DNA of 39,047 bases from a bacterium. GTDB taxonomy: Bacteria; Bacillota; Clostridia; Lachnospirales; Lachnospiraceae. The first letter of the stretch is position 1; each line of letters opens with the position of its first letter. The stretch lies in NCBI GenBank assembly GCA_030539165.1, contig JAUNSO010000026.1, positions 1 through 39,047 on the forward strand, in the 5' to 3' direction. The notes below the pieces were generated by a model. The model was not told the origin of the DNA, made no database searches, and was given only the letters and a program-made list of their open reading frames with translations. The position numbers and the translations under genes are program-made. Shown here piece after piece: positions 7,046 to 14,479 of the stretch.

Positions 7046-7128
7046 AATGAACCGATTTTGATTTGTCCTGCTCTTATTAACAGATGCGCATCAAAAGAAC
7101 CCAAAAGCGGGAGAAAGGAGGCATTTAC

Positions 7129-7734
7129 TTGGAAGACGAATTACAGCTGGTAGAAAGCATGAAGCAAGGTGACCGTGATGCTTTTGACCGGATCTATGAA
7201 AAGTATTGTAACCAGATACTTCGTATGGCTTATCTGATTGTTGGCAATCGAGCAGACAGTGAAGACATCACACAGGAGACATTTATCAAGTGTTTCTTAC
7301 ACTGTCGGGAACTCAAGAATAACGCCGGGTTCAAAGCATGGCTGTATCAGATTCTGACCCGGACAGCATGGAATTATGGCAAGAAGGCAGCAAGAGAATA
7401 TCCGGATGAAGAGATTGAACAGACTGCAGAGCGGACTGACGGAGTATCCGTATTAGACGTCGTAGTGCATAAGGAACAGGCAGACGAGTTATACAAAGCC
7501 ATTTCGAGACTGGATATGAAATACCGCACCATGATTGTTTATTATTATTACAACCAGATGTCAACCAGGGAAATTGCCGCAGCCTGTAACTGTCTGGAGG
7601 GTACAGTGAAGTCAAGACTCTTTACAGCAAGGGGTCAGTTAAAAAAGCATTTGATGAAAGCAGAACAGGAGGTTAGTCAGTATGAAGAATCAGAGCAGTA
7701 TGGATATGCAAATCAGCCACGCACTGCACAATAA
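7129..7734 (+). CDS. ECF-type RNA polymerase sigma factor
   Basis: 201 residues from TTG 7129, chosen because AAAGGAGG sits 8 bases upstream; an ATG at 7084 has no such site and would add 15 residues not usual in the family. Region 2 is seen in DAFDRIYEKYCNQILRMAYL and ADSEDITQETFIKCF, and region 4 in MSTREIAAACNCLEGTVKSR. The two-domain ECF layout lacks regions 1 and 3. The next gene begins 53 bases before this one ends and has a membrane segment, as expected for its anti-sigma partner. Target promoters cannot be read here. Confidence 0.9.
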   Translation: MEDELQLVESMKQGDRDAFDRIYEKYCNQILRMAYLIVGNRADSEDITQETFIKCFLHCRELKNNAGFKAWLYQILTRTAWNYGKKAAREYPDEEIEQTAERTDGVSVLDVVVHKEQADELYKAISRLDMKYRTMIVYYYYNQMSTREIAAACNCLEGTVKSRLFTARGQLKKHLMKAEQEVSQYEESEQYGYANQPRTAQ

Positions 7735-8512
7735 AAGTGACGGGATTTCTGCATCCGAAGATTTGAAGAGACGAATCGACGAACAGCTTGACCGATGTGA
7801 TGATGGTCTCAAAATAGTTGACATAACATCCTCATCTGCGTATCAGGACAAGGAGAGGACTATGAAGAAATTAAGTAAGGGATGGATTGCAGCAGCAGCC
7901 GCGGCATTATGTGTATTGGTGCCGACGGGGGTATATGCGGCAGGACAGATTACAGGCTATGTATCATCGATCTCATTTGGTCATGATTATGGTTCTTATG
8001 CAGAGCTGGATCAGGCGAAGAAGGATCTGGGATTTGATTTTCAATCGGTTGAAAGCTTTTCTAACGGTTATACGATTCAGCATATGGAATCGAGTGATAC
8101 AGACAAGATGGATGACGAGGGCAATCGTTTCGGAACCTTCAGTGAGTGGTGGGGTACCTATACGAAGGAAGGTGACGAGAAGCTGTCACTGATCATTCAT
8201 GAGGTGCAGCCGGAAGCAGCAGCTTATCCGGATGATTCTATGGAACAGAGGGAAATCAATGGTGTGACGGTTTCTTATAAACAGGATCATTATAAGTTTG
8301 TTCCCGAAGATTATGAGCTGACGGCTGAAGATGAGGCCAATATGGCAGCGGAACATTACTACATCTCTTATGGGTCAGAAGAGATTGAGGAAAATGATAT
8401 TAAGTTCGCAAGCTGGCAGAAGGATGGTATCTATTATTCATTCATGTATAGTGGTTCCATCATGGGAGCAGAGGATTTCTTCAAGATGGCAGAAGAGATT
8501 CTGCAGCAGTAA
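7682..8512 (+). CDS. Probable membrane anti-sigma/sensor partner of the ECF sigma
   Basis: 276 residues. Residues 1-65 are polar and would be cytoplasmic (the likely sigma-binding part), residues 68-87 form a single membrane helix, and residues 90-276 an acidic extracellular domain rich in Tyr and Ser. AGGAGG precedes ATG 7682. A second strong site, AAGGAGAGGACT, stands directly before an internal ATG at 7862. That start would give a protein beginning MKKLSKGWIAAAAAALCV, which looks like a signal peptide ending in VYAAG. No zinc-finger anti-sigma (HCxxC) motif is present. The name rests on gene pairing and topology rather than a recognised domain. Confidence 0.65.
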   Translation: MKNQSSMDMQISHALHNKSDGISASEDLKRRIDEQLDRCDDGLKIVDITSSSAYQDKERTMKKLSKGWIAAAAAALCVLVPTGVYAAGQITGYVSSISFGHDYGSYAELDQAKKDLGFDFQSVESFSNGYTIQHMESSDTDKMDDEGNRFGTFSEWWGTYTKEGDEKLSLIIHEVQPEAAAYPDDSMEQREINGVTVSYKQDHYKFVPEDYELTAEDEANMAAEHYYISYGSEEIEENDIKFASWQKDGIYYSFMYSGSIMGAEDFFKMAEEILQQ

Positions 8513-8574
8513 ATCAACGCAGTCATACAAAAAAATAGCAACGATCAATTGAATACATGCAATGCCTTTCAAGT

Positions 8575-8605
8575 ACAGCCCCTCACGTTTGCTATGAGGG
8601 GCTGT
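8575..8605. terminator. Hairpin between convergent genes
   Basis: An 11-bp perfect stem (8575-8585 with 8595-8605), 9-base loop, lies between the convergent anti-sigma partner gene and thiT. The following T-run is short, so efficiency is uncertain. Confidence 0.7.
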
Positions 8606-8611
8606 TAGTAT

Positions 8612-9163
8612 TTATGATTGTTCGGTTGCGGTCATTCGTACTCGGTCAATGGCATTTGCAACGGGTGGAAGGGCGAGCAGTATGATCGTGACAATACCCT
8701 CTGCATAGATGTAAGCACCATTGTAAACCATAGTGTAGGCAATTGCATTCCAGCCGTCCCAGGCATATTCGCTCCAGAAGATATAGCCGGAGAGACTGGC
8801 GAAGATCCAGCGGCCTGTGATGCTGACGATATAGCCGATCAGCAGACCATGCTTTTTCTTACAAAAGAAGCCGGTCAGTCCGAGACATCCGAATGCAAGA
8901 AAATAGTCCATGATGACCTGCAGTGGGTAGTAGATAATCGGTTCGAGAAAAAGCTGTAGGACGCCATAACCGACTCCCACGCACAGCCCCGTGACCGGTC
9001 CGTAAAAGTAGCCGATCAGACAGATGAAAAGCATGGAAAGCAGGGTGATGGAGCCGCCGAAGGGAAATTCAAATACCTTGATGAGGGATGTGACGGTTCC
9101 GAGTGCCAGTGCGACACCGCAGAAAGCCAGACGGCGCACGTAGAAATGATTTGATTTTGACAT
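8612..9163 (-). CDS. thiT: ThiT, thiamine-specific S component of an ECF transporter
   Basis: A 183-residue protein with about six hydrophobic helices. The family signature is near the C-terminus: GYIFWSEYAWDGW followed by YNGAYIYAEG, whose aromatic and polar residues line the thiamine site in known ThiT. It needs a shared EcfA-EcfA'-EcfT energizing module, which is not in this window. AAAGGAGG lies 8 bases before ATG 9163. A TPP riboswitch immediately upstream confirms the thiamine role. The gene runs against the surrounding plus-strand genes. Confidence 0.95.
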   Translation of the reverse strand: MSKSNHFYVRRLAFCGVALALGTVTSLIKVFEFPFGGSITLLSMLFICLIGYFYGPVTGLCVGVGYGVLQLFLEPIIYYPLQVIMDYFLAFGCLGLTGFFCKKKHGLLIGYIVSITGRWIFASLSGYIFWSEYAWDGWNAIAYTMVYNGAYIYAEGIVTIILLALPPVANAIDRVRMTATEQS

Positions 9164-9206
9164 AAAAAAATCCTCCTTTGTGAAATGGGAGGGTTAGCCT
9201 TAAAAA

Positions 9207-9296
9207 CTGCTTGCCTACGCCGGTATTATCCGGTTCAGGTCATGAGGGTTAGCCACCAAAGGTGACAATCTCAGCAAAAAAAGCTCCCCTAGCATT
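9207..9296 (-). promoter_or_regulatory. TPP riboswitch controlling thiT
   Basis: Read on the minus strand, the thi-box core is clear: GCTGAGA near the 5' side, then CCTGAACCGGATAATACCGG and CGTAGGCAAGCA on the 3' side. It sits 45-130 bases before the thiT start. No terminator hairpin with a T-run follows. Instead a GGCTAACCCTCC segment, complementary to the thiT ribosome binding site, lies between aptamer and start codon, so control is probably at translation initiation. Confidence 0.95.
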
Positions 9297-9385
9297 ACAT
9301 GAATGTGTTATACTATCTGCGACAACTATATATTGAAATGAAACAGATGTCAAGATTCGATTGGAAAAACAGGAGAATAGAATTT

Positions 9386-9934
9386 ATGAGAATCGGAATG
9401 GGATATGATGTACACAGACTGACAGAGAATCGTGACCTCATCATGGGTGGCGTGAAAATACCATATGAAAAGGGATTACTGGGACACTCAGATGCGGATG
9501 TAGTAGTGCATGCGATTATGGATGCCCTGCTTGGTGCAGCTGCACTCGGCGATATCGGAAAGCATTTTCCTGACACAGACCCGCAGTACAAGGGTATCTC
9601 CAGCATTGTTCTGTTAGAGTATGTGGGAGAGCTTCTGGAGCAGGAAAATTTCTTTATTGAAAATATTGATGCGACCATCATTGCACAGGCACCGAAGATG
9701 CGTCCGTATATTGACCAGATGCGCGAAAATGTTGCAAATGCATTAAAAATTGATTTAAGCCAGGTCAACATCAAGGCGACAACAGAAGAAGGCCTCGGAT
9801 TTACCGGAAGCGGAGAAGGCATCAGCTCACAGGCAATCTGCATGCTGACTACAGCCGTGGACATGATTGAGGCAAGTGTTGCAGGCAGCAGTCCAGATCG
9901 ATGCGCCGGCTGCAGCGGATGTCAGAGAGACTGA
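9386..9934 (+). CDS. ispF: 2-C-methyl-D-erythritol 2,4-cyclodiphosphate synthase
   Basis: 182 residues from ATG 9386 (AGGAG 10 bases upstream). It converts CDP-methylerythritol 2-phosphate to the cyclic diphosphate in the non-mevalonate isoprenoid pathway. Zinc ligands Asp8, His10 (GYDVHRL) and His42 (DADVVVHA) are present, as is the [15 protein letters not shown] region near residues 130-145. The core ends near residue 157; about 24 extra residues follow, ending in CAGCSGC, with Cys at 173, 176 and 179. This tail is not typical of the family. The gene heads the cysE-cysS-mrnC-rlmB series, recalling the ispF-gltX-cysE order of Bacillus, but gltX and ispD are absent. Confidence 0.95.
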   Translation: MRIGMGYDVHRLTENRDLIMGGVKIPYEKGLLGHSDADVVVHAIMDALLGAAALGDIGKHFPDTDPQYKGISSIVLLEYVGELLEQENFFIENIDATIIAQAPKMRPYIDQMRENVANALKIDLSQVNIKATTEEGLGFTGSGEGISSQAICMLTTAVDMIEASVAGSSPDRCAGCSGCQRD

Positions 9935-10011
9935 GGTACAGGAAAAATAAAAAAGAATATAATGAAGTAAATATGGTACTGAATATATAGTTATGTCAAC
10001 TCAAAAACAAA

Positions 10012-10040
10012 TTGACAAAATCACAGTAATTGAATAGACT
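10012..10040 (+). promoter_or_regulatory. Promoter of the cysE-cysS-mrnC-rlmB operon
   Basis: TTGACA (10012-10017), a 17-base spacer and TAGACT (10035-10040), 42 bases before the cysE start. No T-box or other long leader is visible in the remaining 148 bases after ispF. Confidence 0.65.
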
Positions 10041-10082
10041 GTAACTATTCAGAGTCAACCACTATATTTGGAGGCATGTGAA

Positions 10083-10754
10083 ATGGGCTATATCAAGCGT
10101 GTCAAGGACGAAATCAGAGTCATCAGGGAGCGCGATCCTGCGATACACAGCGCTATGGAGGTTTTCCTCTACCCGAGCTTCAAGGTGATGATGAAGTATC
10201 GTCAGGCACATAAGTTATATAAGAAGGGACACTATTTCTGGGCACGACTGATTTCTCAGCGTGCGGCAAGGAAGACCGGCATCGAGATTCATCCGGGTGC
10301 TGAAATCGGCGAGGGATTTTTCATCGATCACGGAAATGGTGTTATCATAGGTGAGACAACCATCATCGGAAATAACGTAACACTTTATCAGGGCGTGACC
10401 CTCGGCGGAACCGGTAAGGAGCACGGCAAGCGTCATCCGACCATCGGCGATAATGTCATGATCAGTGCAGGAGCAAAGGTTTTAGGCTCCTTTACGATAG
10501 GAGAGAATTCCAAGATTGGTGCCGGCTCAGTTGTACTGGAAGAGGTTCCTCCGAATTCGACTGTGGTAGGTGTGCCGGGGCGTGTCGTGAAGCGTAATAA
10601 CGTTGCACTGCCGCGCGATGACATGAACCAGATCGATCTGCCTGATCCGGTACAGGAGGATATTCAGAACCTGCGTATGGCAAATACAGAACTGACGAAC
10701 AGACTGCTTGATCTGGAAAAGGATATGAAACAGCTGCAAAAGGAAGGACACTGA
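10083..10754 (+). CDS. cysE: Serine O-acetyltransferase
   Basis: 223 residues from ATG 10083, chosen because TTGGAGG lies upstream. It acetylates L-serine with acetyl-CoA, the first step of cysteine synthesis. The short-form enzyme has a helical N-terminal part (to about residue 60) and a left-handed beta-helix of hexapeptide repeats (about 65-170). It carries the signature GFFIDHGNGVIIGETTIIG and GVTLGGTGKEHGKRHP with catalytic His. The C-terminal 40 residues are charged and look coiled-coil. The cysS start follows after one base, giving tight coupling of cysteine synthesis and charging. Confidence 0.95.
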   Translation: MGYIKRVKDEIRVIRERDPAIHSAMEVFLYPSFKVMMKYRQAHKLYKKGHYFWARLISQRAARKTGIEIHPGAEIGEGFFIDHGNGVIIGETTIIGNNVTLYQGVTLGGTGKEHGKRHPTIGDNVMISAGAKVLGSFTIGENSKIGAGSVVLEEVPPNSTVVGVPGRVVKRNNVALPRDDMNQIDLPDPVQEDIQNLRMANTELTNRLLDLEKDMKQLQKEGH

Positions 10755-10755
10755 A

Positions 10756-12153
10756 ATGATACTTTATAATACACTGACTAAGAGAAAAGAAGAGTTTGTA
10801 CCAAATGTGGAGGGAAAGGTCAGCATGTACACCTGCGGCCCGACCGTCTATCACTTCGCGCATATCGGAAATCTGCGTTCCTATCTGATGGAGGATGTAC
10901 TGGAGAAGACGTTCCGCTATCTTGGCTATGATGTAAAGCGCGTCATGAACATCACGGACGTAGGTCATCTGACGAGTGATGCCGACAGCGGCGAGGACAA
11001 GATGTTAAACGGTGCAAAACGTGAGCATAAGACCGTTATGGAGATTGCAAAGTTTTATACGGATGCCTTTTTCTCAGACTGTAAGAAGCTCAATATCAAG
11101 AGACCTGATGTAGTGGAGCCTGCAACAAACTGTATTGCAGAATTTATTCACATGATCGAGGTGCTGATTGAAAAGGATTACGCATATGTGGCAGGGGACA
11201 ATGTATACTTTGATACCTCTAAGCTTTCTACCTATTATGTATTCGGCAACCAGAGCGAGGATGAACTGTTAGTAGGTGTTCGTGAGGATGTGGCAGAGGA
11301 TACGAATAAGAGAAATAAAAATGACTTTGTATTGTGGTTTACGCAGTCTAAGTTCGAGGATCAGGCATTAAAATGGGAGAGCCCGTGGGGACTCGGTTAT
11401 CCGGGCTGGCACATTGAGTGCTCTGCCATCAGCATGAAGCATCTCGGAGAATATATGGATATCCACTGTGGCGGTGTCGACAACATTTTCCCACACCATA
11501 CGAATGAAGTGGCACAGAGTGAATCCTATGTGGGACATAAATGGTGTAATTACTGGTTCCATGTACACCACCTGAATGATAAATCAGGCAAGATGAGTAA
11601 GTCGAAGGGAGAATTCCTGACAGTGGATCTGCTAGAGCAGAAGGGTTATGATCCGCTTGCATACAGAATGTTCTGTCTGCAGTCTCATTACCGTAAGCCT
11701 CTGGAATTTTCCTATGAGCAGCTTGACAGTGTGGCAGCAACCTATAAGAAGCTGCGGACGAAGACCAGCTCTTATGCAGCAGAGGGTACGGTAGACAAAG
11801 CCGTATTTGAGAGTTACAGAAATAAATTTGCGGATACAGTCGGCAATGATTTAAACACTGCTATGGCCATCACAGTTGTCTATGATCTGATTAAGGAAGA
11901 TACAAATGATGCGACAAAGCATGCGCTGTTAGAGGACTTTGACAGAGTATTATCGCTGAATCTGACTATTCCCTATGAAGCAGAGGAAGCAGATGATGAG
12001 CTGACAGCTTATGTAGAGGGCAAGATTGCAGAGCGTAAGGAAGCCAAGAAAGCGAAGGACTTTGCAAAGGCGGATGCAATCCGTAATGAACTGCTTGAAA
12101 AGGGCATCATCATTGAAGATACACGTGAAGGTGTGAAGTGGAAACGCAGCTAA
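10756..12153 (+). CDS. cysS: Cysteine--tRNA ligase
   Basis: 465 residues, a normal length. The class I signature is HIGN within FAHIGNLRS near residue 36, with KMSKSKGEF around residue 280 as the second. The zinc-binding cysteine and histidines are seen in MYTCGPTVYH, HIECSAISM and FPHHTNEVAQSE. The C-terminal DALR-like anticodon-binding region ends in DTREGVKWK. It ligates cysteine to tRNA-Cys. It begins one base after cysE and is followed 13 bases later by mrnC. Confidence 0.97.
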   Translation: MILYNTLTKRKEEFVPNVEGKVSMYTCGPTVYHFAHIGNLRSYLMEDVLEKTFRYLGYDVKRVMNITDVGHLTSDADSGEDKMLNGAKREHKTVMEIAKFYTDAFFSDCKKLNIKRPDVVEPATNCIAEFIHMIEVLIEKDYAYVAGDNVYFDTSKLSTYYVFGNQSEDELLVGVREDVAEDTNKRNKNDFVLWFTQSKFEDQALKWESPWGLGYPGWHIECSAISMKHLGEYMDIHCGGVDNIFPHHTNEVAQSESYVGHKWCNYWFHVHHLNDKSGKMSKSKGEFLTVDLLEQKGYDPLAYRMFCLQSHYRKPLEFSYEQLDSVAATYKKLRTKTSSYAAEGTVDKAVFESYRNKFADTVGNDLNTAMAITVVYDLIKEDTNDATKHALLEDFDRVLSLNLTIPYEAEEADDELTAYVEGKIAERKEAKKAKDFAKADAIRNELLEKGIIIEDTREGVKWKRS

Positions 12154-12166
12154 GATAGGAAGAACA

Positions 12167-12601
12167 ATGGAACAGGAAGCATTATTACAATATATCAGAC
12201 AGCAATTTGACCTGAAAGAGGCGGATATCAATGCATATTCGCCTCTTACCCTTGCTTACATCGGTGACAGTATCTATGACCTCGTCATGAAGTCTATCGT
12301 GGTAGGCAGGGCAAATTGTGCAGCAAACAAATTACATAAGCAGACCAGCGAACTTGTGAAGGCAGGTACGCAGGCTCAGATGGCAGAGCTTCTGCAGGAG
12401 CATATGACCGAGGAAGAACAGATAGTCTACAAGAGAGGCCGCAACGCAAAGTCCTATACGACTGCGAAGAATGCCTCGGTGTCTGATTACCGCAAGGCAA
12501 CCGGAATGGAAGCAGTCTGCGGGTATCTGTATCTACAGGGAAATACAGAGAGAATTGTAGATTTACTGAAGCTTGGCATGCAGTTATGTGGGAAGCTGTA
12601 A
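12167..12601 (+). CDS. mrnC: Mini-ribonuclease 3
   Basis: 144 residues: a single RNase III catalytic domain without a double-stranded RNA-binding domain, as in Bacillus MrnC, which matures 23S rRNA ends. The first signature is LAYIGDSIYDLVMK (residues 29-42), the second the acidic site near GMEAVCGYLYL. The order cysS-mrnC-rlmB is conserved in Firmicutes and supports the call. Confidence 0.95.
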   Translation: MEQEALLQYIRQQFDLKEADINAYSPLTLAYIGDSIYDLVMKSIVVGRANCAANKLHKQTSELVKAGTQAQMAELLQEHMTEEEQIVYKRGRNAKSYTTAKNASVSDYRKATGMEAVCGYLYLQGNTERIVDLLKLGMQLCGKL

Positions 12602-12672
12602 CACATAGATTAGTATGCGATCAAAGACAAAGCGGATGCAGAAACAGCAGGAAATAAAGTAGGAGAACAGGA

Positions 12673-13422
12673 ATGGAAAACGAGCGCTATGAAGAATTTT
12701 TAATCGAAGGACGCAATGCAGTTATTGAGGCATTTCGTGCAGGAAAAACAATAGACAAGCTGTATGTACTGGACGGATGTCAGGATGGACCGGTGGTTAC
12801 CATCAAGCGGGAAGCCAAGAAGCATGATACCATGATTAAATATGTGGAGAAGGAACGGCTTGACCAGATGAGCACAACGGGTCATCATCAGGGCGTGATT
12901 GCACAGGCAGCAGCCTATAAATATGCTGAGGTGGAGGACATCTTGAAAAAGGCAGAGGAGAAGGGCGAACCGCCTTTTATTTTCCTGTTAGATAACATTG
13001 AAGACCCCCATAACCTCGGAGCCATCATCAGAACCGCCAATCTATGCGGCGCACACGGTGTCATCATACCGAAGAACCGTGCAGTCGGGCTGACGGCAGT
13101 CGTTGCCAGAACCTCGGCAGGTGCACTCAATTATACACCGGTTGCGAAGGTGACGAACCTCGTACAGACGATGGAAGAACTGAAAAAGCGTGGACTCTGG
13201 TTTGTCTGTGGAGATATGGATGGGGAGCTGATGTATCGCTGCAACCTGACCGGGCCCATCGGACTGGTAATCGGCAGCGAGGGCACGGGTGTCGGACGTC
13301 TAATCAAGGAAAAATGTGATTACGTTGCAGCCATTCCCATGAAGGGCGACATCGATTCCTTGAATGCATCAGTCGCAGCGGGTGTACTTGCTTATGAAAT
13401 CGTCCGGCAGCGTATGAAGTAA
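12673..13422 (+). CDS. rlmB: 23S rRNA (guanosine-2'-O)-methyltransferase RlmB, TrmH/SpoU family
   Basis: 249 residues. The N-terminal 75 residues form the L30e-like substrate-binding domain (EGRNAVIEAFRAGK). The SPOUT methyltransferase domain follows, with NIEDPHNLGAIIRTA (motif 1), IGSEGTGVGRLIKEKCD (motif 2) and IPMKGDIDSLNASVAAGV (motif 3), which form the trefoil knot that binds S-adenosylmethionine. The family methylates the ribose of G2251-type positions in 23S rRNA. It is the last gene of the cysE operon before sigH. Confidence 0.94.
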   Translation: MENERYEEFLIEGRNAVIEAFRAGKTIDKLYVLDGCQDGPVVTIKREAKKHDTMIKYVEKERLDQMSTTGHHQGVIAQAAAYKYAEVEDILKKAEEKGEPPFIFLLDNIEDPHNLGAIIRTANLCGAHGVIIPKNRAVGLTAVVARTSAGALNYTPVAKVTNLVQTMEELKKRGLWFVCGDMDGELMYRCNLTGPIGLVIGSEGTGVGRLIKEKCDYVAAIPMKGDIDSLNASVAAGVLAYEIVRQRMK

Positions 13423-13552
13423 TTCACTGATACATGAAAACGGAAGATGATTTATTTGTAGTTAAGTATAAATCTGATGGAAAAAAGAAAAAACAGTTTA
13501 TCAGAGATGATTAACATAAATAGTTGACATAATTAATGTGTCTGGAGAATGC

Positions 13553-14176
13553 ATGGACAGGAAAAATGATTACGCACAAAGTTCAGATGAGGAATTAATC
13601 CTGAGATTGCGTGAGGGAGAATCACCCGTCACCGATTTTATCATGGATAAATATAAAAATCTGGTGCGCAGCAAAGCAAAATCTATGTTTATCCTCGGTG
13701 CAGATAATGAAGACCTGATCCAGGAGGGCATGATCGGACTGTTCAAAGCCATCCGTGACTATGACAGTGGTCGTGACGCCAGTTTTTACACATTTGCGGA
13801 TTTATGTGTATCGAGACAGATGTATACAGCCGTACAGGCAGCAGGCAGGCAGAAGCACACACCCCTGAATTCTTATGTGTCCTTATATGCGAATATGTCA
13901 GATGCAGAGGGAGAAGAAGCCGTTCTGGTGGATGCTCTGCAGTCGGCAGTTGATAAAAGCCCGGAGGAGCTTTTCTTTGACAAGGAAAATGTCAATGCAC
14001 TGGAAGAGCAGATAGACAGTACCCTCAGTTCGTTTGAGAAGCAGGTACTCGATCTTTATATCACCGGGATGAGCTACGTCCAGATCGCAAAGGTACTCGG
14101 AAAGGATGAAAAGTCCACCGATAATGCACTTCAACGCATAAAGAGCAAAATTAGAAAAGAAATCCTGAAAAAGTGA
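13553..14176 (+). CDS. sigH: RNA polymerase sigma factor SigH (Spo0H-like)
   Basis: 207 residues from ATG 13553 (GGAGA just upstream; a GTG 15 bases earlier lacks a site). Region 2 reads VRSKAKSMFILGADNEDLIQ followed by EGMIGLFKAIRDYD, and region 4 is at FEKQVLDLYITGMSYVQIA. These are typical of SigH, which drives early sporulation and stationary-phase genes in Firmicutes. It follows rlmB, as in Bacillus, but the rae1 (yacP) gene usually between them is missing. A 130-base AT-rich gap precedes it, so it likely has its own promoter, though I could not define one. Confidence 0.92.
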   Translation: MDRKNDYAQSSDEELILRLREGESPVTDFIMDKYKNLVRSKAKSMFILGADNEDLIQEGMIGLFKAIRDYDSGRDASFYTFADLCVSRQMYTAVQAAGRQKHTPLNSYVSLYANMSDAEGEEAVLVDALQSAVDKSPEELFFDKENVNALEEQIDSTLSSFEKQVLDLYITGMSYVQIAKVLGKDEKSTDNALQRIKSKIRKEILKK

Positions 14177-14206
14177 TAGACAATTCCATGTCGAATATGT
14201 TAGAAT
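14177..14206 (+). promoter_or_regulatory. Promoter of tRNA-Thr
   Basis: TAGACA (14177-14182), an 18-base spacer and TAGAAT (14201-14206), 24 bases before the tRNA. It starts immediately at the end of sigH. Confidence 0.6.
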
Positions 14207-14230
14207 GTCCTTCGGTGAGATATTCACTAT

Positions 14231-14303
14231 GCTGTTATAGCACAGTTGGTAGTGCGCTACATTGGTAATGTAGAGGTCTCCAGTTCGATTCTGGATAACA
14301 GCA
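14231..14303 (+). tRNA. tRNA-Thr(GGT)
   Basis: Cloverleaf with acceptor GCTGTTA / TAACAGC, D-arm GCAC-AGTTGGTA-GTGC, anticodon stem CTACA / TGTAG around TTGGTAA (GGT), and T-loop GTTCGATTC. The D-stem uses GCAC/GTGC in place of the common GCTC/GAGC, a paired change. No encoded CCA. Confidence 0.96.
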
Positions 14304-14321
14304 TGATATAAAACGGCCTAA

Positions 14322-14351
14322 ACCTGATTCATTCAATGGTTCAGGTCTTTT
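14322..14351 (+). terminator. Terminator after tRNA-Thr
   Basis: ACCTGA (14322-14327) pairs with TCAGGT (14341-14346) and is followed by CTTTTT. It ends the tRNA-Thr transcript. Confidence 0.7.
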
Positions 14352-14424
14352 TATTTCTCAAGGTCTGTTCAATGTGTGACTCTCCGAAACCTGAACAAAC
14401 AAAAATTTAGCAAAGATGGTACTT

Positions 14425-14465
14425 GTGTACTAAACACACAATATTGTATACTATATATATGAGCA
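14425..14465 (+). promoter_or_regulatory. Promoter region of hisA-like gene
   Basis: TTGTGT and ACACAA form an inverted repeat about 7 bases apart; TTGTGT may serve as a -35 with TATACT 18 bases downstream as the -10. The overlap of the repeat with the promoter suggests an operator. Confidence 0.45.
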
Positions 14466-14479
14466 GAAGGGGGTCACGG

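Noticed and set aside
9935..10082. T-box leader before cysE-cysS
   Set aside because: The 148-base gap is too short for a complete T-box and shows no specifier or antiterminator consensus, only a plain promoter.
13500..13552. TTGACA at 13523 as a promoter for sigH
   Set aside because: A -10 box at the right distance would fall at or after the start codon, so it cannot drive the full gene.
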